This document shows positions 8,271 to 18,216 of a stretch of DNA of 64,000 bases, one piece after another. The notes below the pieces were generated by a model. That model saw only the letters and a list, made by a program, of their open reading frames with translations, did not search any database and was not told the origin of the DNA. Every line of letters begins with the position of its first letter. Within the stretch, counting starts at the first letter, position 1. This stretch comes from Wenjunlia tyrosinilytica (GTDB lineage: Bacteria > Actinomycetota > Actinomycetes > Streptomycetales > Streptomycetaceae). The position numbers and the translations under genes are program-made. Where the stretch lies: contig NZ_BMMS01000015.1 of the NCBI RefSeq assembly GCF_014646055.1, positions 124,001 to 188,000 on the forward strand, written 5' to 3'.

Positions 8271-8972
8271 ATGGCACTCGCGACCAGGACGGCCAGTCCG
8301 TCCGCCCTCCGCACGCTCTGGGGGTCGACCGTCGGCAAGAAGGCGGTCATGGCCACCACCGGCGTGCTCATGCTGCTGTACCTGGTCGCCCACATGCTGG
8401 GCAACCTCAAGGTCTTCTTCGGGCCCGACGACCTGAACGGCTACGCCGCCTGGCTGCGCACCCTCGGGCAGCCGGTGCTGCACCACGAGTGGTTCCTGTG
8501 GACGGCGCGCTCGGTCCTGCTCGCCGCGGTCGTCCTGCACGGCGTCTGCGCCTATCAGCTCAGCCGCCGCGACATCGCCGCCCGCCCCACCGGCTACGCG
8601 CACAAGCGGCACCGGGCGAGCTACGCCACCCGCACCATGCGCTGGGGCGGAGTGATCCTGGGCCTGTTCATCGTGTGGCACATACTCGACCTGACGACGC
8701 TGACGGTGAATCCCCGGGCGCAGCAGGGCCACCCCTACGAGAACCTCGTCGCCTCCTTCAGCACCTGGTACGGCGGCGGGGTCTACATCGTGGCGATGCT
8801 CGCCCTGTGCCTTCATGTGCACCACGGCTTCTGGAGCGCGGCCCAGACCCTCGGCGCCAACAGTGCCCGCCGCGACCGGGCGTTGAAGATCACCGCCACC
8901 GTGCTGGCCGCCGCGCTGACCATCGGATTCCTGTCCGTTCCGGTCGCGGTGATGACGGGGCTGGTGCGCTGA
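8271..8972 (+). CDS. sdhC: Succinate dehydrogenase cytochrome b subunit
   Basis: A membrane anchor of about 233 residues for a three-subunit succinate:menaquinone oxidoreductase (b558 type, as in Bacillus). Five hydrophobic spans are evident, for example around [62 protein letters not shown] and the C-terminal [14 protein letters not shown]. Heme-ligand histidines are expected in AHMLG, VVLHG, VWHIL and LHVHHG. Start choice is uncertain: ATG codons at 8265 and 8271 are both possible and neither has a strong ribosome site. It overlaps or nearly abuts sdhA. Confidence 0.92.
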   Translation: MALATRTASPSALRTLWGSTVGKKAVMATTGVLMLLYLVAHMLGNLKVFFGPDDLNGYAAWLRTLGQPVLHHEWFLWTARSVLLAAVVLHGVCAYQLSRRDIAARPTGYAHKRHRASYATRTMRWGGVILGLFIVWHILDLTTLTVNPRAQQGHPYENLVASFSTWYGGGVYIVAMLALCLHVHHGFWSAAQTLGANSARRDRALKITATVLAAALTIGFLSVPVAVMTGLVR

Positions 8973-8973
8973 C

Positions 8974-10995
8974 ATGACGGGAAGCGACATGAAACACCGC
9001 ACCGCGCACACCCCCTCCCGCACCGCCCCCCAGACCGCTGCCCGCACAGCGCCCCGCACCCCCCGGTACTCCGTCGGCTCTCCGATCGCCGACACCAAGG
9101 CACCGGACGGCCCGGTCGAGCGGCGCTGGGACCAGCGGCGGTTCGAGGCCCGGCTGGTCAACCCCGCCAACCGCCGCAAGCACACCGTGATCGTCGTCGG
9201 CACCGGCCTCGCGGGCGCCTCCGCAGGCGCCACCCTCGCCGAACAGGGCTACCGCGTCACGCAGTTCTGCTACCAGGACTCCCCGCGCCGCGCCCACTCC
9301 ATCGCCGCCCAGGGCGGTATCAACGCGGCCAAGAACTACCGCAACGACGGCGACAGCGTCCGCCGTCTGTTCTACGACACCGTCAAGGGCGGCGACTTCC
9401 GCGCCCGGGAGTCCAATGTCCACCGGCTCGCCGAGATCTCGGTGGAGATCATCGACCAGTGCGTGGCGCAGGGAGTGCCCTTCGCCCGCGAGTACGGCGG
9501 ACTGCTCGACACCCGCTCGTTCGGCGGCGTCCAGGTCTCCCGCACCTTCTACGCCCGCGGCCAGACCGGGCAGCAACTGCTGCTCGGCGCCTACCAGGCC
9601 CTGTCCCGGCAGATCGCCGCCGGCGCCGTGGAGATGCACGCGCGCACCGAGATGCTCGACCTGGTCGTGGCCGACGGCCGGGCCCGCGGCATCGTCGCCC
9701 GTGACCTCGTCACCGGCCGGATCTCCACCCATCTCGCCGATGCCGTCGTCCTGGCCACGGGCGGCTACGGCAATGTCTTCCATCTGTCGACCAACGCCAA
9801 GAACTCCAACGCCACCGCCGTCTGGAGGGCCCACCGCCGCGGCGCGTACTTCGCCAACCCCTGCTTCACCCAGATCCACCCCACCTGCATCCCGCGCTCG
9901 GGCGACCACCAGTCCAAGCTCACCCTGATGAGCGAGTCCCTGCGCAACGACGGGCGGATCTGGGTGCCCAAGGCCAGGGGGGACACCCGTCCGCCGGAGC
10001 GGATCCCCGAGGACGAGCGCGACTACTACCTCGAGCGGATCTACCCCTCCTTCGGCAACCTCGTCCCGCGCGACATCGCCTCCCGTGCCGCCAAGAACGT
10101 CTGCGACGCGGGCCAAGGCGTCGGACCCGGCGGCCAGGGCGTCTACCTCGACTTCGCCGACGCCGTCGCCCGTATGGGCCGCGAGGCGGTCGAGGCCAAG
10201 TACGGCAACCTCTTCGAGATGTACGAGCGCATCACGGCCGAGGACCCCTACCGGGCGCCGATGCGCATCTACCCGGCCATCCACTACACGATGGGCGGGC
10301 TGTGGGTCGACTACGACCTTCAGACCACCGTGCCGGGCCTGTTCGCCATCGGGGAGGCGAACTTCTCCGACCACGGCGCCAACCGCCTCGGCGCCAGCGC
10401 GCTCATGCAGGGCCTCGCCGACGGCTACTTCGTGCTGCCCGCGACCCTCAACGACTACCTGGCCCGAGCCCCGCACCAGCCGGTGGCCGACGACCACCCC
10501 GCCGTCGCCGAGGCCGTGGCCGGCACCGAGGACCGGCTCAACCTCCTGCTCGCCGTGGGCGGCGACCGCACCCCCGACTCCTTCCACCGCGAACTCGGCG
10601 CCCTGCTGTGGGACGAGTGCGGTATGTCCCGCACCGAGGCCGGTCTGCGCAAGGCACTGGAGCGCATCCCCGAGCTGCGGGAGGAGTTCTGGCGCCGCGT
10701 CAGGGTCCCCGGCGGCGGAGCGCAGCTCAACCAGTCGCTGGAGAAGGCCAACCGCATCGCCGACCACCTGGAGCTGGCAGAGCTGATGTGCCTGGACGCC
10801 CTGCACCGCGAGGAGTCGTGCGGCGGCCACTTCCGGGAGGAGAGCCGCACCGAGGACGGCGAGGCCAGGCGCGACGACGACCGCTTCCAGTACGTCGCCG
10901 CCTGGGAGTTCACCGGCCCCGCGTCCGCCCCCGTCCTGCACCGGGAGCAGCTCGCCTTCGACCACGTCCACCCCACCCAGCGGAGCTACGCATGA
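8974..10995 (+). CDS. sdhA: Succinate dehydrogenase/fumarate reductase flavoprotein subunit
   Basis: A 673-residue catalytic subunit that oxidises succinate to fumarate with covalently bound FAD. Seen: the Rossmann motif [14 protein letters not shown], the covalent-FAD region [18 protein letters not shown], the active-site stretch [26 protein letters not shown] and the late FAD loop [21 protein letters not shown]. The first 40 residues are a Thr/Pro/Arg-rich extension. It starts one base after the sdhC stop and its stop overlaps the sdhB start (ATGA), so the three genes are translationally coupled. Its electrons pass to SdhB and the membrane quinone pool. Confidence 0.96.
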   Translation: MTGSDMKHRTAHTPSRTAPQTAARTAPRTPRYSVGSPIADTKAPDGPVERRWDQRRFEARLVNPANRRKHTVIVVGTGLAGASAGATLAEQGYRVTQFCYQDSPRRAHSIAAQGGINAAKNYRNDGDSVRRLFYDTVKGGDFRARESNVHRLAEISVEIIDQCVAQGVPFAREYGGLLDTRSFGGVQVSRTFYARGQTGQQLLLGAYQALSRQIAAGAVEMHARTEMLDLVVADGRARGIVARDLVTGRISTHLADAVVLATGGYGNVFHLSTNAKNSNATAVWRAHRRGAYFANPCFTQIHPTCIPRSGDHQSKLTLMSESLRNDGRIWVPKARGDTRPPERIPEDERDYYLERIYPSFGNLVPRDIASRAAKNVCDAGQGVGPGGQGVYLDFADAVARMGREAVEAKYGNLFEMYERITAEDPYRAPMRIYPAIHYTMGGLWVDYDLQTTVPGLFAIGEANFSDHGANRLGASALMQGLADGYFVLPATLNDYLARAPHQPVADDHPAVAEAVAGTEDRLNLLLAVGGDRTPDSFHRELGALLWDECGMSRTEAGLRKALERIPELREEFWRRVRVPGGGAQLNQSLEKANRIADHLELAELMCLDALHREESCGGHFREESRTEDGEARRDDDRFQYVAAWEFTGPASAPVLHREQLAFDHVHPTQRSYA

Positions 10996-11738
10996 GGCTC
11001 ACCCTGCGCGTCTGGCGCCAGACCGGCCCCGGGGAACCCGGTGCGATGACCGAGTACCAGGTCTCGGGGATCGTCCCCGAGATGTCGTTCCTCGAGATGC
11101 TCGACGTCCTCAACGAGGAGCTGATCCTGCGCGGTGAGGACCCGGTCGCCTTCGACCACGACTGCCGCGAGGGGATCTGCGGGGCCTGCGGGATGGTCAT
11201 CAACGGGCAGGCGCACGGCCCGGAGCGCACCACGACCTGCCAGTTGCACATGCGGGAGTTCGGGGACGGCGACACCATCGACGTCGAACCCTGGCGTGCC
11301 GCGGCGTTCCCCGTGGTCAAGGACCTCGTGGTGGACCGCTCGGCCTTCGACCGGATCATCGGCGCGGGCGGCTACATCACCGCCCCGACCGGAAGCGCCC
11401 CCGACGCCCATGCCGTACCGGTGCCGAAGGAAGCCGCCGAGACGGCGTTCGAGAACGCGGAGTGCATCGGCTGCGGCGCCTGTGTCGCCGCCTGCCCCAA
11501 TGGCTCGGCGATGCTGTTCACTTCGGCGAAGGTCGTGCACCTCAATACCCTGCCGCAGGGCGCGCCGGAGCGGGAGAGCCGGGTGCTGGGCATGGTCGGG
11601 GCGATGGACGCCGAGGGGTTCGGGGGCTGCACCAACGCCGGGGAGTGCGCGACCGCCTGCCCGAAGGGCATCCCGCTGCCGAGCATCGCCGCCATGAACA
11701 GGGAGTACCTGCGGGCGGCCCGCAGGGCACCGCGGTGA
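10992..11738 (+). CDS. sdhB: Succinate dehydrogenase iron-sulfur subunit
   Basis: A 248-residue electron-transfer subunit. All three clusters are visible: the [2Fe-2S] ligands in [10 protein letters not shown] plus a later Cys (TTTCQLH), the [4Fe-4S] motif [12 protein letters not shown], and the [3Fe-4S] set in [15 protein letters not shown]. The ATG at 10992 overlaps the sdhA stop by the ATGA arrangement, which fixes the start inside a much longer open frame. With sdhC and sdhA it forms the complete three-gene operon. A three-gene CAB set of this type often coexists with a separate four-subunit housekeeping enzyme in streptomycetes, so this may be the secondary, regulated copy; that is inference. 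Confidence 0.96.
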   Translation: MRLTLRVWRQTGPGEPGAMTEYQVSGIVPEMSFLEMLDVLNEELILRGEDPVAFDHDCREGICGACGMVINGQAHGPERTTTCQLHMREFGDGDTIDVEPWRAAAFPVVKDLVVDRSAFDRIIGAGGYITAPTGSAPDAHAVPVPKEAAETAFENAECIGCGACVAACPNGSAMLFTSAKVVHLNTLPQGAPERESRVLGMVGAMDAEGFGGCTNAGECATACPKGIPLPSIAAMNREYLRAARRAPR

Positions 11739-11793
11739 ACGCGGGACCCAGGGGCCGCCCGGCCGCATCGGTTCATCGGGCCCGATACAGCCG

Positions 11794-12753
11794 TCAGGGC
11801 CTGTCCACGGCGACCGCGGTGTAGGTCGTCGTCGGCTGCGGCTCCACATCGAAGCGGGCATTGGGCAGATACAGGCGCCGGCCGTGCACGGCCACCGTCG
11901 TGGGGATCTGGAACCGCGGATCGGTGATACGGGTGGTCCTGCGGCCCGACGTCCCGGCCTCGTCCAGCTCGAAGACGTCGATGGCGTTCTGCTGTTGCTG
12001 CACCACGTACAGCGTGCGGCCGAGCAGGAGCATCCCGTCGCCGTTGGGCAGGGTCGCCCGGCCGAGGTCCACCACCCGCGTGCGGCCGGTGCCCGGGTCG
12101 ACGCGGTGCAGCAGGCCCGCGCTCGTCGCCTGGACGACGAGCAGGGCCCGGTGGTCCGGTGTGCGCGTGATCCCATTGGCGTTGAAGTCCGGCCGCTGGT
12201 GCCAGTCACCGGTCAGTGGAAGGCGCACCACTTGTCCGGGGCCGGGCAGAGCGCCGCCGGGACCGAGCGGCAGGGCGTACAGCACCGCGTTGTAGGAGTC
12301 GGTGAACCAGGCCGCGTCGGGGGTGAGCACCACATCGTTGACGAACGCGGTCCCGGTGGCGAACGCGTAGGACGCGAGGATCTTCCCGCTGCACGCGTCC
12401 ACCACCCTGGCGTCGCCGGCACCTCCGCCCGCGAGGAACAGCCGCCCGCGGTGGTCGATCCTCAGGCCCACCGTCGCGGTGCCCGGTCCCTTGCTGATGA
12501 CCGCGCCCTCGCCGGTCGCCAGCGACGCCCGGTAGACATCGCCCGTGGCGAGCGAGCCGAAGTAGGCGTACGGCGTGCTTCCGATGGTTATGCCCTCCGG
12601 CTGGAAGCCGTCGGGAAGCGCGATGGTCGTGGGGAACGAGCGGGCGGGTGCGGCATGGGCGGCCGCGGCCCCCAGCGCCGAACCCGCCACCAGCGCCGCA
12701 GGAACGGCCGCGCCCAGACGCACAACCGCGCGCCGTGGTATGGATGCTGTCAT
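11794..12753 (-). CDS. Secreted SMP-30/NHL-like beta-propeller protein
   Basis: A 319-residue protein with a twin-arginine-like start (IPRRAVVRLG) and a signal ending near AAAHAAPA at about residue 36. The mature part has propeller repeats of the kind GLRIDHRGRLFLAGGGAGDARVVD, NDVVLTPDAAWFTDS and GDGMLLLGRTLYVVQ, which resemble SMP-30/gluconolactonase or NHL-like six-bladed propellers. The substrate is unknown; some relatives are lactonases and others are binding proteins. Its ATG overlaps the stop of the GH3 gene upstream (12750-12753), so the two are translationally coupled and probably serve the same saccharide pathway. Confidence 0.8.
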   Translation of the reverse strand: MTASIPRRAVVRLGAAVPAALVAGSALGAAAAHAAPARSFPTTIALPDGFQPEGITIGSTPYAYFGSLATGDVYRASLATGEGAVISKGPGTATVGLRIDHRGRLFLAGGGAGDARVVDACSGKILASYAFATGTAFVNDVVLTPDAAWFTDSYNAVLYALPLGPGGALPGPGQVVRLPLTGDWHQRPDFNANGITRTPDHRALLVVQATSAGLLHRVDPGTGRTRVVDLGRATLPNGDGMLLLGRTLYVVQQQQNAIDVFELDEAGTSGRRTTRITDPRFQIPTTVAVHGRRLYLPNARFDVEPQPTTTYTAVAVDRP

Positions 12754-14714
12754 CGAGTGCCCCCGTCGTTGGCAACAGCGGTCACGTGCGTGCCAACCCC
12801 ACCACGGGCCCGCCCGTAGCTCAACCCGTAGCCGTACGGGAACAGTGACGGCTTGCCGTCCCCGTCGTTGATCGGCTGCTGGTCCGCGCTGCGCATCCAT
12901 GTCACCGGCAGCTTCCCGGTGGGGGAGTAGTCGCCGTAGAGGACATCGGCCACACCGCCGCCCTCGGTGCCCGGCAGCCACGCGGCCAGCAGGGCCTTCC
13001 AGTCGCTCAGCCGGGCGGAGACATCCAGTGGCCGCCCGGACACGAGCACCACGACGACGGGCACACCCGAGGCCTTCAGCCGTGCCAGCGTGGCCAGATC
13101 CTCCGCGTCCAGGCCCATCCCGTCCTGGCGGTCGCCCTCGAACTCGGCGTAGGGACGCTCGCCGACGACGGCCACCGCGGCGTCGTAGCTGCCGTCGATG
13201 CCCACGCCGTAGCGGTCGTACACGACCCTCGACGGGTCGGAGGCCGCCGCCCGCATGCCCTGCAGAACGGTCGTGCCCTCGGTGATGGCGCCGCCGGCCC
13301 CCTGCCAGGTGATGCTCCAGCCGCCGCTCTGATTGCCGATGTCCGAGGCGGACTTGCCTGCCACGAAGACCTTCGCCGACTTGCGCAGCGGCAAGGCGGC
13401 CGAGGCGTTCTTCAGCAGCACCTGGGACTTGCGCACGGCCTCGCGGGCGAGTTGCCGATGGGCGGCCGAGCCGACCGTCGAGGTCCAGGAGCGGTCGGTG
13501 AAGGGGTGCTCGAAGAGGCCGAGTTCGAACTTCTTGGTCAGGATGCGGCGGTTGGCGTCGTCGATGCGCGACATGGGAATGCGCCCGGCCGCCACCTCTT
13601 CGCGCAGCAGGCCGATGAACCTCGGGTACTCGTACGGCACCATCGCCATGTCGATCCCGGCGTTGATCGCGGTGCTGATCTCGGCGCCGGTGAAGTCCTT
13701 CTGCCCGTCGAGCTGGTCGATGGCCGCCCAGTCCGAGACCACGAAGCCCTTGAAGCCGAGCTCCTTCTTGAGGACATCGGTGATCAGGTAGTGGCTGCCG
13801 TGCATCCTGGCGCCGTTCCAGCTGCTGTACGACACCATCACCGAGCCGACGCCCTTGGCGACCGCGTCCTTGAACGGCGGCAGGTGCAGCGCGCGCAGCC
13901 GCGCCTCCGACAGCCGGGTGTCGCCCTGGTCCTTGCCGCCCGTGGTGCCGCCGTCGCCGACGTAGTGCTTGGCGGTGGCGAGCACGGAGGCGGAGCCGCC
14001 GAGCGACTGTCCCTGCAGTCCCGTGATCATCGTGGTCATCGCGGTGGCCAGTTCGGGCTTCTCGCCGAACGACTCGTAGGTGCGGCCCCACCGGTCGTTG
14101 CGCGCCACGCACAGGCAGGGCGCGAAGTCCCAGTCCACGCCGGTGCCGGAGACCTCTTCGGCGGTGGCGCGGCCGATCCTGCGCACCAGGGCGGGATCCC
14201 TGGTCGCGCCGAGTCCGATGTTGTGGGGGAACAGCGTGGCGCCGCGCACGTTGTTGTGGCCGTGGACGGCGTCGGCCCCGTAGATCATCGGGATGCCGAG
14301 CGGGGTGGACAGGGCCGCGCTCTGGAAGGAGTCGTACATGTCGGCCCAGGACGAGGCCGTGTTGGGTGTGGGCGCCGAGCCGCCGCCGGACAGGACCGAG
14401 CCGATGCGGTACTGGGCCAGGTCGGCGGGCGAGGCGGGCTCGGTGCGCTCGACCTGGGTCATCTGGCCGATCTTGTCGTCCACCGTCATCCGGGCGAGCA
14501 GATCCTCGACGCGCTGGGCGACGGGAAGCGAGGCGTCGCGGTAGGCGGGTTTGCCGGTGCCCCCGGCCGTCGCGGTGGCGGGGGAGGGCGCGAGGGCGCA
14601 GCCGGACACGATGGTCGCGAGCAGGATGCTCACGCGCACCCGCCCACGTGATGTCCGCCGGGATACCTGCCGGGATGTCTGCCGGGATTGAGTGATATGC
14701 GTCATTCGCCCCAT
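12750..14714 (-). CDS. Glycoside hydrolase family 3 lipoprotein (beta-glucosidase-like)
   Basis: A 654-residue exported GH3 enzyme that releases terminal beta-linked sugars, probably glucose from cello- or xylo-oligosaccharides. Seen: a signal ending in the lipobox IVSGC (Cys39), the GH3 N-terminal barrel with GIPMIYGADAVHGHNN and KHYVGDGGT, and the nucleophile Asp328 in GFVVSDWAAID. The second domain follows, with AVAVVGERPYAEFEGDRQD and a C-terminal YGYGLSYG. The start ATG at 14714 gives a twin-Arg-free basic leader. It lies 60 bases downstream of the GH12 cellulase gene on the same strand, so the products of the cellulase may be its substrate. Confidence 0.93.
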   Translation of the reverse strand: MGRMTHITQSRQTSRQVSRRTSRGRVRVSILLATIVSGCALAPSPATATAGGTGKPAYRDASLPVAQRVEDLLARMTVDDKIGQMTQVERTEPASPADLAQYRIGSVLSGGGSAPTPNTASSWADMYDSFQSAALSTPLGIPMIYGADAVHGHNNVRGATLFPHNIGLGATRDPALVRRIGRATAEEVSGTGVDWDFAPCLCVARNDRWGRTYESFGEKPELATAMTTMITGLQGQSLGGSASVLATAKHYVGDGGTTGGKDQGDTRLSEARLRALHLPPFKDAVAKGVGSVMVSYSSWNGARMHGSHYLITDVLKKELGFKGFVVSDWAAIDQLDGQKDFTGAEISTAINAGIDMAMVPYEYPRFIGLLREEVAAGRIPMSRIDDANRRILTKKFELGLFEHPFTDRSWTSTVGSAAHRQLAREAVRKSQVLLKNASAALPLRKSAKVFVAGKSASDIGNQSGGWSITWQGAGGAITEGTTVLQGMRAAASDPSRVVYDRYGVGIDGSYDAAVAVVGERPYAEFEGDRQDGMGLDAEDLATLARLKASGVPVVVVLVSGRPLDVSARLSDWKALLAAWLPGTEGGGVADVLYGDYSPTGKLPVTWMRSADQQPINDGDGKPSLFPYGYGLSYGRARGGVGTHVTAVANDGGTR

Positions 14715-14773
14715 CTTTCGTCATCCGCGGCGGACAGTCGCTCAACCTGCCCCCGACGCGCCGTGAACGGGCG

Positions 14774-16099
14774 TCAGCCGGCGGTGCAGACCGGCGTCGG
14801 GGCGGCGTTGGTCCCGCGGGAGAGACCCGAGAGTCCGAAGGTGACCTTGCCGCCCGCCGCAACGGTGCCGTTGGAGGGTGTGTTGGTCACCGTCTGGGTG
14901 CTGCCGCCGCCGTGGTCCACGGCCTCCCACAGGGAGCCGAGGGACTGGCTGCCCGGCCAGGTCCAGTTGACCTTCCATGAGTTCAGCGGTGTGGAGCCGG
15001 TGTTGGTCACCGTGACCGAGGCGGTGAAGCCGTCGGACCACTGGCTCTCCACCCGGTAGACCGCCGAGCAGCTCTTCGCGCTGCTCGCACTGCTGGAACT
15101 GCTCGCGCTCGCGGAACCGCCGACGCCGGCGGCGCCACTGGCCGATGCGCTGCCGCTCGGCCCGGGAACGGCCGACTGCGGGGCGGCCTCGGGGCTCGCC
15201 TGGACCCCGGCCGCCGCGGTCGTGTCGAACGAGAAGCTCTTCGTGGCCAGCCCCTTGCCGCCCTGCCAGATCTCGAACCCGGCCTCGGCGCTGATGAAGT
15301 AGTGCGAACGGTTGATCGAGCCGCGCATGGTGGCGTCGTCGATGAGGGCCTTGACGTCCAGGTCGCTGACGGAGGCGACCCCGGTGGGCAGGACGTAGGA
15401 GATCACGTTCCACGACACCTGGCGTCCGGTCCACACGTCCCAGGTGCGGCCGTCGAGGAAGGCGGTCCCGGTCTTGGAGCCGTACGGCCGCACATCGCCG
15501 TTCTTGTCCAGCCAGATCATCAGCTCCGTGCCGTCGGGCTGTCCGCTGGTCGTGGGGGTGGAGTTGAACCACAGGTCGTAGGCGGTGTTGAACACGCCCG
15601 TGGCCGTGGGCTCGGTGTCCCAGGAGGTCGTGGCCGTCTCCAGATCGGCGACCTGCGCGGGAAGCCCGCTCTTCGCGGTGCAGGCACCCCAGTGGCAGCC
15701 CTTGTACAGCGACGGGTAGGCCGCGGGCGGCCCGGCCGTGGAGAGGTTGTAGTCCGCCTGGGACACCCTCCAGGCGGTGTCGCCGTCATAGGCCACGCAC
15801 CCCTGGCCGGCGGAGTTCCAGCTGTTGTTCTGCAGCGTGTGCTCGCCCTTCGCGATCCGGATCGTGCCCGACGGCTCGCAGGTCGAGACCAGCGGGGCGG
15901 GAGCGCCGGCGACCGGCGTGCCGGTGGCTCCGGGCGGAGGCGCCTGCGGTACGGACGGTGCGCTGTGCGCCTGGGGGGTCCGGTGGTCCCTGTCCGGCAG
16001 CGCGTCGGCGATGGGCACGATCACCGCCGCGCTGATCGCCGCCGCCGCGGCCATTCCGCACAGACGACGCTTGGTGAGCGTTCCCAGCCTGGCGCGCAT
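14774..16099 (-). CDS. Secreted GH12 endoglucanase with CBM2
   Basis: A 441-residue secreted beta-1,4-glucanase. Domains in order: a signal peptide (about residues 1-35), a Pro/Ala-rich spacer, and a GH12 domain (about 75-300) with the catalytic nucleophile Glu in GTELMIWLDKNG and the acid/base Glu in SAEAGFEIWQGG. A Ser/Ala linker follows. The C-terminal CBM2 (about 345-441) is bounded by Cys and carries typical segments such as SQWSDGFTASVTVTNTGS and WTWPGSQ, with cellulose-binding aromatics. I chose the ATG at 16099, which has a GGAGGG site very close upstream; a GTG at 16129 in the same frame is an alternative. It leads the GH12-GH3-propeller series. Confidence 0.92.
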   Translation of the reverse strand: MRARLGTLTKRRLCGMAAAAAISAAVIVPIADALPDRDHRTPQAHSAPSVPQAPPPGATGTPVAGAPAPLVSTCEPSGTIRIAKGEHTLQNNSWNSAGQGCVAYDGDTAWRVSQADYNLSTAGPPAAYPSLYKGCHWGACTAKSGLPAQVADLETATTSWDTEPTATGVFNTAYDLWFNSTPTTSGQPDGTELMIWLDKNGDVRPYGSKTGTAFLDGRTWDVWTGRQVSWNVISYVLPTGVASVSDLDVKALIDDATMRGSINRSHYFISAEAGFEIWQGGKGLATKSFSFDTTAAAGVQASPEAAPQSAVPGPSGSASASGAAGVGGSASASSSSSASSAKSCSAVYRVESQWSDGFTASVTVTNTGSTPLNSWKVNWTWPGSQSLGSLWEAVDHGGGSTQTVTNTPSNGTVAAGGKVTFGLSGLSRGTNAAPTPVCTAG

Positions 16100-16156
16100 C
16101 GACCCTCCGAGGGTAAGTGGAATGATCACCTTTCAGTTGTTGTCGTATCACACGAT

Positions 16157-16173
16157 CGAAACATCCCGTTTCA
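16157..16173. promoter_or_regulatory. Inverted repeat upstream of the GH12 cellulase
   Basis: gaaac-atccc-gtttc is a perfect 5 bp inverted repeat (arms at 16158-16162 and 16168-16172), 58 bases upstream of the chosen GH12 start, in the divergent spacer with the NDH-2 gene. It does not match the CebR box that controls many cellulase genes in streptomycetes, so a different regulator would be involved. The arms are short and chance occurrence is possible. Confidence 0.35.
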
Positions 16174-16302
16174 CGCCGCGTCGCATAGGTCCGGAAGAGT
16201 GATGTGCAGTCACCGTTTCCGGTGTGCGCACATGTGTGGCTCCTGGTAGACCGGGCAGGAGAGGCCGCGTCCGCGACCCCGGGTCACAGTGAGGGATGCC
16301 CC

Positions 16303-17661
16303 ATGGAACCGTCCAGGATCCTCGTCGTCGGAGGCGGCTTCGCCGGTGTCGAATGCGCCCGCCGACTGGAGCGGAAGCTGGCGGCCACCGAAGCCGAGAT
16401 CACGCTCGTCTCCCCGTTCGGCTACCAGCTCTACCTGCCGCTTCTGCCGCACGTGGCCTCGGGAGTGGTCACACCGCAATCGGTCGCGGTGTCCCTGCGC
16501 CGGATCCTGCGCCGGACGACGATCGTTCCCGGCGGAGCCATCGGCGTGGACACCCGAGCGAAGGTCTGCGTCGTCCGCAAGATCAACGACGAGATCGTCG
16601 ATGTGCGGTACGACCAGATCGTGCTGGCGCCCGGAAGCGTCACCCGCACCTTCGACATCCCCGGTCTGGACGAGTACGCGTACGGCATGAAGACCCTCGC
16701 CGAGGCCGCCTATGTGCGTGACCACGTGATCGAGCAGCTCGACCTCGCGGCGGCCGGCAACGACGAGGCCGAGCGTGCCTGCCGCCTGCAGTTCGTCGTG
16801 GTCGGCGGCGGATACGCGGGCACCGAGACGGCGGCCTGCCTGCAACGCCTCACCACCGCGGCCACGCGGCGCTACCCGCGCCTTGACCCGCGCCTGGTCA
16901 AATGGCACGTGGTCGACATCGCGCCGAAGCTCATGCCGGAGCTCGGCGACCGGCTCGGCCGCAAGGCCCTGGAGGTCCTGCGCGACCGCGGTATCGAGGT
17001 CTCCCTCGGAGTCTCCGTGGCCGAGGTCGGCGCGGACTCCGTCAAGCTCACCGACGGCCGGGTCCTGCCCTCGCACACGCTGATCTGGACCGCCGGTGTC
17101 GCGGCCAGCCCACTGGTCGGCACGCTCGGGGCCGAGACGGTCAAGGGCCGACTGGCCGTCACCCCGTACATGTCCGTGCCCGGCGCCGACGGAGTCTTCG
17201 CCCTCGGGGACGCCGCCGCCGTCCCCGACCTGGCCGTCGGCGGGGGAGCGGTCTGCCCGCCCACCGCCCAGCACGCCCAGCGCCAGGGCAAGGCCGTCGC
17301 GGAGAACATCATCGCGTCGCTGCGGGGCACGCCCATGCAGCCGTACCGGCACCGGGACCTCGGACTCGTGGTCGACCTCGGAGGGGCGGACGCCGTCTCC
17401 AAGCCACTCGGTGTGGAGATGTCCGGACTGCCGGCGCAGGCCGTCGCCCGCGGCTACCACCTGATGGCGCTGCGGACGAATGTGGCGAAGATCAGGGTCG
17501 GCACCAACTGGACGCTCAACGCCATCGCGGGCGACGACTTCGTCCGCACGGGCTTCCAGGCCCGGCGCCCCGCCCGCCTGCGCGACTTCGAGTTCACCGA
17601 CTCGTATCTGACGCAGGAGCAGGTGCGCGAGCACACCGCGTCGCCGGCGGCCGGGCGGTGA
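16303..17661 (+). CDS. NAD(P)/FAD-dependent oxidoreductase, NDH-2 type
   Basis: A 452-residue flavoprotein of the single-subunit NADH dehydrogenase type, which passes electrons from NADH to quinone without pumping protons. Seen: the FAD Rossmann motif ILVVGGGFAGVECARRLE at the very start, VVSPFGYQLYLP-like sugar-loop residues, the second nucleotide motif FVVVGGGYAGTETAACL (about residue 163), and the FAD motif GVFALGDAAAVPD (about 305) followed by PPTAQHAQRQG, typical of NDH-2. No clear membrane span is present; the C-terminal amphipathic region would anchor it peripherally. The ATG at 16303 follows GAGGGA and was chosen over an in-frame upstream start. Confidence 0.9.
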   Translation: MEPSRILVVGGGFAGVECARRLERKLAATEAEITLVSPFGYQLYLPLLPHVASGVVTPQSVAVSLRRILRRTTIVPGGAIGVDTRAKVCVVRKINDEIVDVRYDQIVLAPGSVTRTFDIPGLDEYAYGMKTLAEAAYVRDHVIEQLDLAAAGNDEAERACRLQFVVVGGGYAGTETAACLQRLTTAATRRYPRLDPRLVKWHVVDIAPKLMPELGDRLGRKALEVLRDRGIEVSLGVSVAEVGADSVKLTDGRVLPSHTLIWTAGVAASPLVGTLGAETVKGRLAVTPYMSVPGADGVFALGDAAAVPDLAVGGGAVCPPTAQHAQRQGKAVAENIIASLRGTPMQPYRHRDLGLVVDLGGADAVSKPLGVEMSGLPAQAVARGYHLMALRTNVAKIRVGTNWTLNAIAGDDFVRTGFQARRPARLRDFEFTDSYLTQEQVREHTASPAAGR

Positions 17662-17883
17662 GCCGTCCGGCGGCACGCTGCCGCGCGCCCTGAGACGTGC
17701 CGGGTGAAGGGGGTGGGGGCGCGGATCGGGAGGCGGTCCCCGCCCACCCGGGAGTCATTCATGACGCCCGCGTGATCAGGGCCCCACTTGCCGCCGCACG
17801 CGGCTTCGAACGTGTATGCCCACTACGGCCGTGGGCATGCCAACTGTGATCGTCACACGCAGACACCCCAGGGGGAGGCGTCC

Positions 17884-18102
17884 ATGCCGCTGATCAACTA
17901 CTCCGTGCTGGCGAGCCTGGTCCACGAGCACCAGCAACTCGTGGACCACGCTTACCCGCTCGAGCCGTCCCAGCAGAGCCGGCTCGAGGACCTGCTGTAC
18001 ACCCTCGGTGTCTACACCGGCTTCCGGGAGCCCCAGGAGGCGGTGACGGAGGCGCACCGCCTCCTCAATCTGCGCCTGGGCGTCGAGCCCGCCTCGGCGT
18101 GA
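17884..18102 (+). CDS. Small DUF5133-like protein, 72 aa
   Basis: A 72-residue cytosolic protein starting at an ATG behind GGGGGAGG. The motif LEDLLYTLGVYTGFREPQEAVTEAHRLL resembles the C-terminal pattern of the DUF5133 small proteins widespread in streptomycetes. That assignment is from memory and only moderately sure. It appears alpha-helical, with an N-terminal helix (LASLVHEHQQLVDHA). The function of the family is unknown. An in-frame upstream start at 17788 would add a non-conserved His-rich extension and is less likely. Confidence 0.7.
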   Translation: MPLINYSVLASLVHEHQQLVDHAYPLEPSQQSRLEDLLYTLGVYTGFREPQEAVTEAHRLLNLRLGVEPASA

Positions 18103-18124
18103 CCCGGCGCGGGCCCGGCGTCCC

Positions 18125-18165
18125 GGGCTCGGTGTCTGGGCTCGGTGTCCTGGGCTCGGCGTCCC
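18125..18165. repeat. Three short direct repeats (about 13-14 bp)
   Basis: gggctcggtgtct, gggctcggtgtcct and gggctcggcgtccc occur head to tail in the gap between convergent genes ending at 18102 and 18217. The arrangement resembles slippage-generated sequence. No function is seen. Confidence 0.7.
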
Positions 18166-18216
18166 GGACCCCGGCCCCGGCCGCACTGGCCCGGCGTCCC
18201 CGTCGGCCGCCGGTTG

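Noticed and set aside
10302-10991. Long open frame extending upstream of sdhB inside sdhA
   Set aside because: It is a high-GC shadow frame of sdhA. The Fe-S protein clearly starts at 10992 with an ATGA overlap.
11794-14862. Open frame of over 1000 codons on the minus strand
   Set aside because: Only its last 319 codons form a real protein. The rest is an Arg/Pro-rich shadow of the GH3 gene.
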